From Flavobacterium orientale (GTDB taxonomy: Bacteria > Bacteroidota > Bacteroidia > Flavobacteriales > Flavobacteriaceae), in assembly GCF_014638005.1 (NCBI RefSeq), contig NZ_BMFG01000002.1, forward strand, positions 1 to 62,525: 62,525 nucleotides of DNA. The letters are read 5' to 3'. The notes below the pieces were generated by a model. That model ran no database searches and was not told where the DNA came from. It worked only from the letters and a program-made list of their open reading frames with translations. Numbering within the stretch: position 1 is the first letter of the stretch; the number at the start of each line of letters is the position of its first letter. The position numbers and the translations under genes were made by a program. Of the stretch, positions 44,229 through 53,756 are shown piece by piece.

Positions 44229-47200
44229 TTATCCAAACATCTCCATCAATTCCAACGCCTTTTTAACCGATTTCACGTTTTCAAAAGTCAATAACAAACG
44301 CAAACCGTTTTTGGTTTCTTTCTCTTTCATTTTACAGAGATTTCCGTTTTGTTGTACAAATTGCAATACTTTGTGAAATCGAGACGATTGGTAAAAATCA
44401 CTTTGTTGATCGCCGACAAAATAACCAATCATTTTGCCTTGTTTTAAAACCAATTTCTCAATTCCAATTTGAGTGGCTTTCCATTTTATTCGGATGCTGT
44501 TCAATAAAGCAATAGCTTCTTTTGGTAAAGGGCCAAATCTGTCAATGAGTTTTTGCTCATAAGTCAAAAGTGATTCTTCTGTCTTAACAGTACTCAATTC
44601 ATTATATAAATTCAACCGTTCAGAAACGTTGTTGATATATTCATCCGGAAATAACAATTCAAAATCAGAATCAATTTGGATGTCTTTTACATATTCTTTG
44701 GCATCACTATCCTCGTCAGTTTGATATAATTCCTTGAATTCATTTTCTTTCAATTCTTCAATGGCTTCATTCATGATTTTTTGATAAGTATCAAAACCAA
44801 TTTCATTGATAAAACCGCTTTGTTCGCCACCAAGCAAATCTCCGGCTCCTCTGATTTCAAGATCTTTCATGGCAATATTGAAACCACTTCCCAATTCACT
44901 GAATTGTTCTAGGGCTTGAATGCGTTTTCTTGCATCGTCAGTCATGGCAGAATAAGGCGGCGTGATAAAATAACAGAATGCTTTTTTATTGCTTCGACCC
45001 ACGCGACCTCGCATTTGATGCAAATCAGACAATCCGAAATTATTAGCGTTATTGATAAAAATGGTATTTGCATTTGGCACATCCAAACCACTTTCAATGA
45101 TTGTTGTGGCCACTAAAACATCAAATTCACCATTCATAAAAGCCAACATCAATTCTTCTAATTTTTTGCCGTCCATTTGACCATGACCAATACCAACACG
45201 AGCATCGGGGACAAGTCGCTGAATCATTCCGGCAATTTCTTTGATGTTTTCAATTCGGTTATTGATAAAGAAAACCTGACCGTTTCTTTGAATTTCATAG
45301 GAAATGGCATCCCGAATCACTTCTTCACTAAAACCAATAACTTGACTTTCTATCGGATATCGATTGGGAGGAGGCGTAGTAATAACCGATAAATCACGAG
45401 CTGCCATTAACGAAAACTGTAACGTTCGCGGTATGGGTGTTGCGGTTAACGTTAAGGTGTCAACGGTTTCAGAGATGGTTTTCAGTTTGTCTTTTACATT
45501 AACTCCAAATTTTTGTTCTTCGTCAATAATCAATAAACCCAGATTTTTAAACTTCACATCTTTACTCACCAATTGATGCGTTCCAATGATGATGTCCACT
45601 TTTCCGTCTGCTAAACCTTTCAGTGTTTCTGACTTTTGTTTTGCGGTTCGGAATCTGTTGAGGTAATTGATGGTAACCGGCATGTCTTTCAAACGTTCCG
45701 TAAACGTTCTGTGGTGTTGGTAAGCTAGAATGGTAGTTGGCACCAAAATAGCCACCTGTTTTCCATTATCCACCGCTTTAAATGCCGCTCTGATTGCAAC
45801 TTCTGTTTTGCCAAAACCAACATCACCACACACCAAACGGTCCATGGGTCTATCGCTTTCCATGTCGTTTTTCACATCTTGTGTAGCAGTTATTTGATCG
45901 GGGGTATCTTCATAAATAAAAGAACTTTCCAATTCTTTTTGCAAATAACTGTCCGGAGCATATTGAAATCCTTTTTCTAATCTGCGTTTGGCATAGAGTT
46001 GAATCAAATTGAAAGCAATGTGCTTTACACGAGCTTTTGTTTTTTGTTTTAAAACTTTCCAAGCATTGGAACCCAGTTTGTATATTTTGGGTGGTGTTCC
46101 GTCTTTTCCGTTGTATTTCGAAATTTTATGCAGTGAGTGAATGCTTACATACACAATATCATTATCGGCATAAACCAATTTAATGGCTTCTTGCGTTTTG
46201 CCTTCCACTTGAATTTTTTGTAAACCACCAAACTTTCCAATTCCGTGGTCAATATGTGTTACATAATCACCAACCGAAAGTGTGGTAAGTTCTTTTAGTG
46301 TAATGGTTTGCTTTTTAGAATACCCGTTTTTAATGCTGAATTTGTGGTAACGCTCAAAAATTTGATGGTCTGTATAAATTGCAATTTGAGCTTCTTCATC
46401 AATAAATCCTTGGTATAACGGAAAGACAATGGTTTTGTATTGCTTTCTTACATCTTCATGATTTTCTTCATCTAAACTTTCAAAGATGTCGTGAAAACGA
46501 TTGGCTTGGCCTTCATTGGAACAAAACAAATAATTTTTAAAACCATTAAAATGATTTTCATTCAAATTATTCAATAACAAATCAAATTGCTTGTTGAACG
46601 AAGGTTGCGGTTGCATGTGAAACTCAATTTCTTTTGTGGAATTAAAAAAAGAAGAATTTCCAATTTCCACAATAGAAAAGTCACTTGCTTTTTTGCTGAA
46701 GAAATGTTGGTTTATGAATAATTCATCCGGTTTAGCATGGTTGACATCTTTGGATAATTTTTGAAATGCTTCGGTAGCTTTGTCAAAAAGTTTGTCCAAT
46801 TGTGACAGAATATTTTCTGTATTTTGAATAAAAAGCACCGTTTTAGGATGGATGTAATCTAAAAAACTTTCTCTGTTTTCTTGTAAAAATTTGTTTTCTA
46901 CATTGGGAATAATGGCAATTTTATTTTGCTTTTCTAAGGAAAGTTGGGTTTCCACATCAAAGGTTCGAATGCTGTCCACTTCATTTCCAAAAAACTCCAA
47001 GCGATAGGGATTGTCGTTAGAAAAAGAAAACACATCAATAATCCCACCACGAACTGAAAATTCGCCTGGTTCTGATACAAAATCAACCCGTTTGAAATGG
47101 TATTCAAATAACACTTCATTTATAAAGTCGATTGTGGTTTTATCGCCAACACTAACTTTTAATGTGTTTTTATCCAGTTCTTTTCGGGTAACTACTTTTT

Positions 47201-47588
47201 CAAAAATAGCTTCGGGGTAACTAACAATAATCGAGGGTTTTTTTCGAGAATTGATTCTATTTAAAACTTCGGCACGCAACAACACATTGGCATTGTCGGT
47301 TTCTTCAATTTGATAAGGCCGTCTGTACGAACTTGGGTAGAATAAAACATCTTGATCATTAAGCAAATGTTCCAAATCATTCAGATAGTAAGCCGCTTCT
47401 TCTTTGTCTTGGAAAAGCAATAAAAAAGGTAGTTGCTGTTTTTCAAATACTGACTGAAGTACTAACGAAAATGAAGAACCCACTAAGCCTTTGACTTGTA
47501 GTTTGGCTTGTGGCTGTTCTAAAGCAGTGGCTATCCAGTTTACTTTGGAAGACTTGGCATATAGCGAAAGAATATCCGATTTATTCAA
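44229..47588 (-). CDS. mfd: Transcription-repair coupling factor Mfd
   Basis: A 1119-residue ATP-dependent translocase that removes stalled RNA polymerase and recruits UvrA. Domains in order: UvrB-like N-terminal module (to about 350), RNA polymerase interaction domain (about 440-500, SVGDYVTHIDHGIGKFGGL), RecG-like motor with Walker A GDVGFGKTE, DEEQKFG, ATPIPRTL and QMRGRVGRS, and the C-terminal TRCF domain. The start codon is TTG at 47588: the open frame begins there, family N termini look like MNKSDILSLYAKS, and the start overlaps the upstream lipoprotein stop by 8 bp. Confidence 0.97.
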   Translation of the reverse strand: MNKSDILSLYAKSSKVNWIATALEQPQAKLQVKGLVGSSFSLVLQSVFEKQQLPFLLLFQDKEEAAYYLNDLEHLLNDQDVLFYPSSYRRPYQIEETDNANVLLRAEVLNRINSRKKPSIIVSYPEAIFEKVVTRKELDKNTLKVSVGDKTTIDFINEVLFEYHFKRVDFVSEPGEFSVRGGIIDVFSFSNDNPYRLEFFGNEVDSIRTFDVETQLSLEKQNKIAIIPNVENKFLQENRESFLDYIHPKTVLFIQNTENILSQLDKLFDKATEAFQKLSKDVNHAKPDELFINQHFFSKKASDFSIVEIGNSSFFNSTKEIEFHMQPQPSFNKQFDLLLNNLNENHFNGFKNYLFCSNEGQANRFHDIFESLDEENHEDVRKQYKTIVFPLYQGFIDEEAQIAIYTDHQIFERYHKFSIKNGYSKKQTITLKELTTLSVGDYVTHIDHGIGKFGGLQKIQVEGKTQEAIKLVYADNDIVYVSIHSLHKISKYNGKDGTPPKIYKLGSNAWKVLKQKTKARVKHIAFNLIQLYAKRRLEKGFQYAPDSYLQKELESSFIYEDTPDQITATQDVKNDMESDRPMDRLVCGDVGFGKTEVAIRAAFKAVDNGKQVAILVPTTILAYQHHRTFTERLKDMPVTINYLNRFRTAKQKSETLKGLADGKVDIIIGTHQLVSKDVKFKNLGLLIIDEEQKFGVNVKDKLKTISETVDTLTLTATPIPRTLQFSLMAARDLSVITTPPPNRYPIESQVIGFSEEVIRDAISYEIQRNGQVFFINNRIENIKEIAGMIQRLVPDARVGIGHGQMDGKKLEELMLAFMNGEFDVLVATTIIESGLDVPNANTIFINNANNFGLSDLHQMRGRVGRSNKKAFCYFITPPYSAMTDDARKRIQALEQFSELGSGFNIAMKDLEIRGAGDLLGGEQSGFINEIGFDTYQKIMNEAIEELKENEFKELYQTDEDSDAKEYVKDIQIDSDFELLFPDEYINNVSERLNLYNELSTVKTEESLLTYEQKLIDRFGPLPKEAIALLNSIRIKWKATQIGIEKLVLKQGKMIGYFVGDQQSDFYQSSRFHKVLQFVQQNGNLCKMKEKETKNGLRLLLTFENVKSVKKALELMEMFG

Positions 47589-48177
47589 CTATTTCTAAGT
47601 TTTTAGGAACATTTTTAACGGCTCTTGAAGTATCTAACATCCGAAGTAAATCGGCTTCGCCTTGTTCTTTTGGCACTTCACTTCTTCTAACAAGCTCTTC
47701 TAGTTGTAATTCAATAGAAGCCAATTGTTTGTTGATTTCATTGATGAAATAAATGACTTTTTCATCAGGAATATCATCCAGATTCATGTATAATTCTAAC
47801 GAGCGAAATTGTGTGGACAAGACCAAAAACCTACTTTTAAATTCCGGAATTAAAAGTGAATTCGGAATTGTTTCGACCAATACTTCGGCTTTTTTTGTTA
47901 AGTCTTTTGATTTGTTTTGAAAGGCACCAATAGAACTGGTTGGTTTTTGATTTAGTTCTGTAAAAAACAAACGCCATTCCGACCAATCTCCAATTAAGGC
48001 TTGAGCTTTAGGTTGCAATTCGATTGTTCTAAAACGCCATGAATTATTGATTTTATTGAAGATAACTTCTTTCTTTTGTCTTTCTTTTTCTTGTGCTATC
48101 AATCGCTTTTCGTTGTCATCTTTACAGGAAACGAATAGGGTAATTAGAAGCAGAAAAAGGGCTAGTCTTTTAATCAT
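47581..48177 (-). CDS. Putative lipoprotein of unknown function
   Basis: A 198-residue protein starting at ATG 48177 (a TTG seven codons earlier is less likely). The lipoprotein signal is MIKRLALFLLLITLFVSC with Cys18 and DD after it. The rest is strongly helical and coiled-coil prone (KQLASIELQLEELVRR). The 8-bp overlap with mfd implies coupling, although a functional link between an envelope lipoprotein and Mfd is not obvious. Confidence 0.75.
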   Translation of the reverse strand: MIKRLALFLLLITLFVSCKDDNEKRLIAQEKERQKKEVIFNKINNSWRFRTIELQPKAQALIGDWSEWRLFFTELNQKPTSSIGAFQNKSKDLTKKAEVLVETIPNSLLIPEFKSRFLVLSTQFRSLELYMNLDDIPDEKVIYFINEINKQLASIELQLEELVRRSEVPKEQGEADLLRMLDTSRAVKNVPKNLEIVE

Positions 48178-48333
48178 CTGAAATGAATTAGTTTTCAAAA
48201 ATACAAAGGTAAACAGAAACTTTACGCAATGTTGTGAAGACTTCCATAAATTATTATAAATAGATGGGATAAATCAGCAGCAAAATATCACAAACTCTTT
48301 GAGGGAAATTATTTTTTCCACTTACGAAAACGT

Positions 48334-48341
48334 TATATTTG
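48334..48341 (+). promoter_or_regulatory. Putative -7 box of the threonine dehydrogenase gene
   Basis: TATATTTG matches TAnnTTTG and lies 21 bp before the start codon. The nearest upstream TTTG is too far away, at about 32 bp, to be a normal -33 element. Confidence 0.45.
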
Positions 48342-48362
48342 TAGTCAAATTTTACCACTTTT

Positions 48363-49313
48363 ATGAATACAAAAATCCTTATTATTGGAGCTTGCGGTCA
48401 AATAGGCACAGAGCTAACCCTTCAACTACGAAAACTTTATGGCGTAGAAAATGTTATTGCATCCGACATTCGAAAGTTGAATAATGACGTGGTGAATGAT
48501 GGGATTTTTGAAGTATTAAATGCTTTAGATTTTAATCAGATTGAACATATTATTGAAAAATATCAGGTAGAAGAAGTGTATTTAATGGCCGCTTTATTGT
48601 CGGCTACCGCAGAAAAAAACCCTGCTTTTGCATGGGATTTGAATATGAATTCGCTTTTTCACGTGCTGAATATTGCTAAAGCCGGTAAGATTAAAAAGAT
48701 ATTTTGGCCTTCGAGTATTGCGGTTTTTGGACCCACAACACCACGAGAAAACACGCCGCAGTTTACAATCATGGAACCCACTACGGTTTACGGAATTTCA
48801 AAACAATCCGGTGAGCGTTGGTGTGAGTATTATCACCATATTTTTGGAGTAGATGTTCGAAGTGTTCGTTATCCTGGATTAATCAGTTGGTCAACTCCTC
48901 CGGGTGGTGGCACAACAGATTATGCGGTTGATATTTATCACAAAGCTTTAAGTGACGGTAGTTTTGAATGTTTTCTTTCAGAAGAAACTAAATTACCTAT
49001 GATGTATATGGAAGATGCGATTAGAGCTACTATTGAAATTATGCAAGCTCCAAAAGAGCAAATCAAAATACGGTCTTCTTATAACTTAGCAGGAATTAGC
49101 TTTACGCCGAAAGAAATTGCTGCTGAAATTACTAAACATATTCCTGACTTCACCATTTCGTATGCTCCTGATTTCCGTCAAAAGATTGCTGACAGTTGGC
49201 CGGCATCTATTGATGATAGTACAGCCAGAACGGATTGGAATTGGAAGCACAACTATGACATGGAAACCATGACGGTTGAAATGCTGGAGAATCTAAAGCA
49301 CCAAATAGGGTAG
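48363..49313 (+). CDS. L-threonine 3-dehydrogenase, SDR/epimerase type
   Basis: A 316-residue NAD-dependent enzyme of the extended SDR family. The dinucleotide motif is GACGQIGTEL (residues 9-18), the active-site YGISK carries Tyr and Lys, and ALLSATAEKNP, PGLISW and SWPASIDDSTAR are typical of the UDP-galactose-epimerase-like threonine dehydrogenases known in flavobacteria. It oxidises L-threonine to 2-amino-3-ketobutyrate. Its usual partner kbl is not adjacent. Confidence 0.9.
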   Translation: MNTKILIIGACGQIGTELTLQLRKLYGVENVIASDIRKLNNDVVNDGIFEVLNALDFNQIEHIIEKYQVEEVYLMAALLSATAEKNPAFAWDLNMNSLFHVLNIAKAGKIKKIFWPSSIAVFGPTTPRENTPQFTIMEPTTVYGISKQSGERWCEYYHHIFGVDVRSVRYPGLISWSTPPGGGTTDYAVDIYHKALSDGSFECFLSEETKLPMMYMEDAIRATIEIMQAPKEQIKIRSSYNLAGISFTPKEIAAEITKHIPDFTISYAPDFRQKIADSWPASIDDSTARTDWNWKHNYDMETMTVEMLENLKHQIG

Positions 49314-49319
49314 TGGCTA

Positions 49320-50360
49320 TTATCGTTTAATTACTTTAACTACTTTTTGCAATTGGTTTTGTTCTAAACGGATGATATACATCCCACTAGGCAAAGCTGA
49401 TAAATCAATTTGATTGGTTGTTTGTCCGGATTTTACTTGTTGTCCAATTGTTGAATTTACTTCATACTTAATGTCCATTCCGGTTGAATTGCTAACATAC
49501 ACTTGGTCAGCAGTTATCGTTGGATAAACCGTTACGGTATCCCAAGTAGATTGTGTGATACTTAAAAGATTCCAATTGTCTTGTGCCGGTGGTCCCGACC
49601 AGATTAACGTGGCAATGTAGGGATTGTCAATAAACGGATTTCTATTTCCTTGCCATTGTTCTAAAATGTTGTTGCGGTTCATTTCATATACAGAAACCGG
49701 GTCTTCGGCATTCCATTGCAGAAAGATATCCGGCATGTCGCCTAAAGGACTCAATGCTGTGGAGCCTGCACCGACATTAGTTGGTAAGCATTGACTTTGG
49801 TACCGCACATACATGTACATTATCATTCGGGCAATATCGCCTTTCCATTCGTCTCCCGGATAAAAATCAGGACCTATTGTTCCTGCATTTCCGGAACCTT
49901 GAGCAAATTTTCTGTTACTTCTTGCTGAGTTCATTTGTGAATCACTCGCTCTTAAATTGTGTACGTCAGAACCTGCAAATTCATAGCCAAGATTAGGCTG
50001 GCCCAATGAACGAGCAAAGATGTGTTCTCTATTCCATAAACCGATACAGCTTGAGGTGGTACAATTGGCATCAACAGAACGGGTTCTGTCGTTAAAAGTC
50101 TCTTGGTCATTGTCATTGTATCCATAAACCAATAACACTTTTGTGTTGTCAGTTGGGTCAAGGTCTGTCATTTTTATGGCAACCCATGTTTCAGGAGTGT
50201 ACACTAAAAAAGTTTGATGGGTGAATGTAATCAGGTTTGAAAGTTGGTTTTTTATGGTCTCCGGCGGGCCATTGAAATTGACAGAAGCGTAGTATTCAGG
50301 GACTTGCCCAAAACTTAAGGCAACAAAAAAATAGAAAAACAATAGTATTGTTTTTTTCAT
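49320..50360 (-). CDS. Exported endonuclease I with T9SS sorting domain
   Basis: A 346-residue nuclease starting at ATG 50360 (MKKTILLFFYFFVALSFGQ, a clean signal peptide); the frame is open 26 codons further upstream without an ATG. The DNase domain has the endonuclease I motif NREHIFARSLG, then SDVHNLRASDSQMNSARSNR. The C terminus (VYPTITADQVYV, LPSGMYIIRLEQNQLQKVVKV) is a T9SS type A sorting signal. Probably degrades extracellular DNA for nutrients. Confidence 0.95.
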   Translation of the reverse strand: MKKTILLFFYFFVALSFGQVPEYYASVNFNGPPETIKNQLSNLITFTHQTFLVYTPETWVAIKMTDLDPTDNTKVLLVYGYNDNDQETFNDRTRSVDANCTTSSCIGLWNREHIFARSLGQPNLGYEFAGSDVHNLRASDSQMNSARSNRKFAQGSGNAGTIGPDFYPGDEWKGDIARMIMYMYVRYQSQCLPTNVGAGSTALSPLGDMPDIFLQWNAEDPVSVYEMNRNNILEQWQGNRNPFIDNPYIATLIWSGPPAQDNWNLLSITQSTWDTVTVYPTITADQVYVSNSTGMDIKYEVNSTIGQQVKSGQTTNQIDLSALPSGMYIIRLEQNQLQKVVKVIKR

Positions 50361-50520
50361 GATGTGGTATTTTGTGAATGGGCACACTTTCACTTTCGTG
50401 GAAGCGTTGTATTTGTTTTTGGAACTACAAAAGTACAATGCTCTACTTTAAATCAGGCAAAACAGTTGTTAAAACTTAGGTGATGAAATGCTTAACTGTA
50501 TTAAAATCAATATAATACAA

Positions 50521-50551
50521 AAAAACCGCTTTATGGGATAAAGCGGTTTTT
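50521..50551 (-). terminator. Rho-independent terminator of the globin-like operon
   Basis: A perfect stem AAAAACCGCTTTAT and its complement around GGG; on the minus strand a T-rich tract follows. It lies 24 bp beyond the stop codon at 50575. Confidence 0.88.
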
Positions 50552-50574
50552 CCTATAGAAAAGTAGATTTGGAG

Positions 50575-51159
50575 CTACTCTTGAACAATTGGGGCTCTTA
50601 GCGATTCTAAAACGGTAACTACTTCACCAATCAATGTTGGATCGGTTACGCCGTTTAATCCGGCTGCAGCTCCAACATAGCCGATGAATTTATCGTAGTT
50701 GGCATTTGTAGATTTTACTCCCATTCTTGGGTTGGTTGCCGGGTTGTGGGCATCTACCATGTTTAAACCACTGTAGGTATTTGTAGCACCTCCACCAGTA
50801 TTAGCAGAAAAGAAATCGGTTAAATTCTTGCTTAATACGGCAACATTTGTAGTGTTTCCTGAAAGTACTTCACCTACTACCGGGGCAAAATGGGCACCTA
50901 AATTTCCGTTAGCTCCACTAACGATATCGGCAACAATTAAGGTGATGGTACTATCTACCACAGAGCGGTAGCTCAATCTACCTTGTTCAATCATTACTGC
51001 AGGGTTGTTTGGGTCGGCTACTTTTGTAAAACCTCCGAGTTTTTCATACAAACTCAATTCGGCCGGAGTGCTATTATCGTCATCGCTGCTGCAAGAAACG
51101 GATAGCGACCCCAGTCCTAAAAACAAGGCGAATAAAGCCAATTTAGAATACTTAGTCAT
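50575..51159 (-). CDS. Exported globin-like lipoprotein (group 1 truncated-hemoglobin type)
   Basis: A 194-residue lipoprotein (signal ending LSVSCSSDDD). From about residue 36 it follows the truncated-globin pattern: SLYEKLGG, a central helix region, LTDFFSANTGG, YSGLNMVDAHNP with the putative haem-ligating His, and MGVKSTNANYDKFIGYVGAA. An extra segment (about 45-60) separates the first helices. The usual Phe-Tyr at helix B positions 9-10 appears to be Thr-Ile by my alignment, so the haem pocket would be unusual. Function outside the cytoplasm is unknown. Confidence 0.75.
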   Translation of the reverse strand: MTKYSKLALFALFLGLGSLSVSCSSDDDNSTPAELSLYEKLGGFTKVADPNNPAVMIEQGRLSYRSVVDSTITLIVADIVSGANGNLGAHFAPVVGEVLSGNTTNVAVLSKNLTDFFSANTGGGATNTYSGLNMVDAHNPATNPRMGVKSTNANYDKFIGYVGAAAGLNGVTDPTLIGEVVTVLESLRAPIVQE

Positions 51160-51177
51160 AACATTTAAATTTAAAGA

Positions 51178-51615
51178 TTAATTAAAAATTCGTTGAATGC
51201 CGCGTGAGAATTTATAGCTAATGCTGTTTGTATTCATCGCGGGGCATACTTTTTTTGAAGCTATTTCATCGGATATCGTAAAACGTTCTGCGTTGTAGTT
51301 GCCTTTGGCTTGCAGTTGGTTAAAGACCCCTTCAGCATCAACAATTTGGTTGTCGTGATAAAAAACGACTACGCCATTTTCAAGGTTAAAGCGGTCATTT
51401 TTAACTCCGGGAATGGATTTCAGATTGCGTCTGATTTCTTTCATCTTTAAAGAATCCAGAGGTTCTTTGAAGTCGATTCTGCTTATCTGATAGGTAGCAT
51501 TGTCCAGTTCAACCGGTTTAGCCGTTGCAATGTGAACCACTAAAACAATAAATAGAGAAAGGAACACACCCAAGGTGCATGCTAAAGCAATTTTAAGTGA
51601 TTTATGTAATTTCAT
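51178..51615 (-). CDS. Membrane-anchored small protein with HMA-like fold
   Basis: A 145-residue protein starting at ATG 51615 (a TTG two codons earlier is also open). One N-terminal membrane helix (IALACTLGVFLSLFIVLVVHI) anchors an outward domain with the beta-alpha-beta rhythm of heavy-metal-associated domains (YQISRIDFKEPLD, MKEIRRNLKSIPGV, GVVVFYHDNQIVDAEGVFNQL), but the metal-binding CxxC is absent. It ends 18 bp before the globin-like gene starts, so the two form an operon. Unknown function. Confidence 0.65.
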   Translation of the reverse strand: MKLHKSLKIALACTLGVFLSLFIVLVVHIATAKPVELDNATYQISRIDFKEPLDSLKMKEIRRNLKSIPGVKNDRFNLENGVVVFYHDNQIVDAEGVFNQLQAKGNYNAERFTISDEIASKKVCPAMNTNSISYKFSRGIQRIFN

Positions 51616-51684
51616 AACCAAGTGTTTTTAGTTTGTTTCACTTAGTTACGAGATTACAACCGGTATGGTTTTAAAAAAGTAAAA

Positions 51685-52179
51685 TTATTTTTTAAGTTTT
51701 TGAATAAGTAGTGATTCCAAAGAATCTTTAGCTTTAATTACTACGTCGCTGTTTTCGTTTGGAATGGTCATGGAAAGTACGTAGTGTTTAATTTTCCATT
51801 GGTTGTTTTCGTTGGTCAAAATACCGCTACCTCTACAAATTTTCATTTGGGTATTCAGTAATTCGTCAAACCAAGCTGTTTTGCCATCGTCTGTAATAAA
51901 GACATTGCGTTCTAAGGTTGTAAAGCTCCATGCCTTTCCGCGGTCAAAATAGGGTTTGGAATAGGCCATAAAATCGGTTTTGTTCCAATTTTCGGTGGCG
52001 TCAGTTCCGATGAAAATGGCATCTTCGGAGAGTGCGTTAAAATAGTTATCAAAGTTTGCTTCAGCAGCGGCTTTGTGCCATTGGTCAACCAGTGCGTTTA
52101 TTTCGTTTTTGGTTTCTTCTACAGGTTTTGGGGAGTTGCAACTGAAACATATCAGTAGTATAAAAAGGTACTTTTTCAT
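51685..52179 (-). CDS. NTF2-like (SnoaL/DUF4440) lipoprotein
   Basis: A 164-residue protein with a lipoprotein signal (LLICFSC, Cys14) and an NTF2-like domain of the DUF4440/nuclear-transport-factor type (ALVDQWHKAAAEANFDNYFNAL, AIFIGTDATENW, ITDDGKTAWFDE, WKIKHYVLSM). Such domains bind small ligands or act as stress-related enzymes; no specific activity is implied. It may be cotranscribed with the downstream membrane protein and globin gene (gap 69 bp). Confidence 0.85.
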   Translation of the reverse strand: MKKYLFILLICFSCNSPKPVEETKNEINALVDQWHKAAAEANFDNYFNALSEDAIFIGTDATENWNKTDFMAYSKPYFDRGKAWSFTTLERNVFITDDGKTAWFDELLNTQMKICRGSGILTNENNQWKIKHYVLSMTIPNENSDVVIKAKDSLESLLIQKLKK

Positions 52180-52254
52180 CGTTTGATTATTTATGCTGTT
52201 TTTTTGAATGGTAGTTCAAATGTAATTAATTATTTGATTTGAATTTTAATTCAA

Positions 52255-52335
52255 TAGATGGTATAGGTTGAAGTTATTTTTTCTTTACCCCAACCCTAAA
52301 GGGAGCGAAAAAATAACTTCAACCTATACCATCTA
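52255..52335. repeat. Perfect palindrome with 29-bp arms and a conserved loop
   Basis: Left arm 52255-52283 (beginning TAGATGGTATAGG) and right arm 52307-52335 are exact reverse complements. The 23-nt loop contains CCCCAACCCTAAAGGGAGC, itself a smaller hairpin (CCCT/AGGG). Almost the same loop (CCCCAGCCCTAAAGGGAGC) forms the core of the unrelated-arm repeat at 62397-62468. Confidence 0.9.
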
Positions 52336-52418
52336 CCCTACTCATCTTCACTAAGGGCAGGGTGGTTCATTATTACAAAGTGCATGTAATTGTGTTTTGT
52401 GATGTGATTGTACTTATT

Positions 52419-53756
52419 TTACAGTTTTTCATCGTGTTGTGACAAATCCAGTCCGATTAGTTCTGATTCTTCTGAAACCCGAAGTGGAATAATGCTGTTG
52501 GTTATTTTGTATAATAAAATGGCTCCAAAGAAAGTGAAAGCGGCCACTAAAACCAAGGCTATCATATGATGTAAAAACACGGACCAACCGCCATACAGTA
52601 AACTGGCATTTTCTCCTTGAGCGAAAATGGCCGTTAGAACCATTCCCATAATTCCGCCCACTCCGTGGCAAGCAAAGACGTCAAGGGTATCATCAATAGC
52701 TTTTAGCTTTTTCCAGTAGAGCATTTTGTTGGAGGCAATTGCTGCGATGAATCCGAAAAATATACTTTGTGGAATGGTGATGAAGCCTGCTGCCGGGGTT
52801 ATGGCTACGAGTCCGACAACGGCTCCGATGCAGGCACCTAAAGCAGAAACTTTTCGTCCGTGAAGGCGGTCAAAGAAAATCCAAGTCAGCATGGCGGCGG
52901 CTGAGGCAACAGTTGTTGTTGCAAAGGCTAAAGCGGCGGTGCTGTTTGCGGCTAAAGCGGAACCGGCATTGAACCCGAACCAACCAAACCACAGCATCCC
53001 TGTACCTAGTAACACAAAAGGGATGTTGGTAGGGATGTGCTCGCTGTTTTTGCGTTTGCCCAGTACTAATACACCGGCTAGTGCGGCAAATCCGGCACTC
53101 ATGTGTACGACGGTTCCTCCGGCAAAATCTTTTACGCCAAAGTAGCTTCCCAGTAAACCGTTGGGGTGCCACACCATGTGACAAAGTGGGGTGTAGATTA
53201 ACAAGGTGAACAGACAAATAAACAGTAGGTAGGAAATGAATCGTACGCGTTCAGCGAAAGAACCCGTAATAATTGCTGGTGTGATTACGGCGAACTTCAT
53301 TTGAAATAAGGCAAAAAGGATGAAAGGGATGGTGGACGCCATTTGACTATGAGGCAACACGCCTACTTGGTCAAAGAAGGCAAAATCGAGAGGGTTTCCA
53401 ATGATTCCGTAGTGCGTGCCGTTTAGGGTAAAGCCAATTGAGGAGCCAAATGCCAGGCTAAAACCTACTACTACCCACAGCAAAGTTACTACACCAAGGC
53501 AAATGAAGCTTTGAAGCATGGTTGAAATGACGTTCTTTTTACCCACCATTCCGCCATAGAAAAATGATAATCCGGGCGTCATGAGTAGTACTAAACAGGA
53601 GGAAGTTAACAGCCAAGCGACATCTGCTGTGACGATTGTATCTGCCGCATTGAAACCTGTTTCTGCTAAAGCTTCGGTAGGTTTCCAGAATAAACCACTG
53701 ATGGCAACCAAGCTAATTAGGATAAATGAAATTACCCATCGTTTTTCTATTTTCAT
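52419..53756 (-). CDS. amtB: Ammonium transporter
   Basis: A 445-residue polytopic membrane protein: a leading hydrophobic segment then about eleven membrane helices. Amt signatures are clear: PGLSFFYGGMVGKKN, HPNGLLGSYFG, VVHMSAGFAALAGVLVLG (first pore His) and DVFACHGVGGIMG (second pore His). It conducts ammonium or ammonia. No glnK/PII gene is adjacent, which is unusual for bacteria in general but is seen in Bacteroidota. A short CCCTAT/ATAGGG hairpin (53763-53779) lies just before the start. Confidence 0.96.
   Translation of the reverse strand: MKIEKRWVISFILISLVAISGLFWKPTEALAETGFNAADTIVTADVAWLLTSSCLVLLMTPGLSFFYGGMVGKKNVISTMLQSFICLGVVTLLWVVVGFSLAFGSSIGFTLNGTHYGIIGNPLDFAFFDQVGVLPHSQMASTIPFILFALFQMKFAVITPAIITGSFAERVRFISYLLFICLFTLLIYTPLCHMVWHPNGLLGSYFGVKDFAGGTVVHMSAGFAALAGVLVLGKRKNSEHIPTNIPFVLLGTGMLWFGWFGFNAGSALAANSTAALAFATTTVASAAAMLTWIFFDRLHGRKVSALGACIGAVVGLVAITPAAGFITIPQSIFFGFIAAIASNKMLYWKKLKAIDDTLDVFACHGVGGIMGMVLTAIFAQGENASLLYGGWSVFLHHMIALVLVAAFTFFGAILLYKITNSIIPLRVSEESELIGLDLSQHDEKL

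Noticed and set aside
52870..53217. Cys/Arg/His-rich frames antiparallel or out of frame to amtB
   Set aside because: Frame shadows of a strongly conserved membrane-protein gene.
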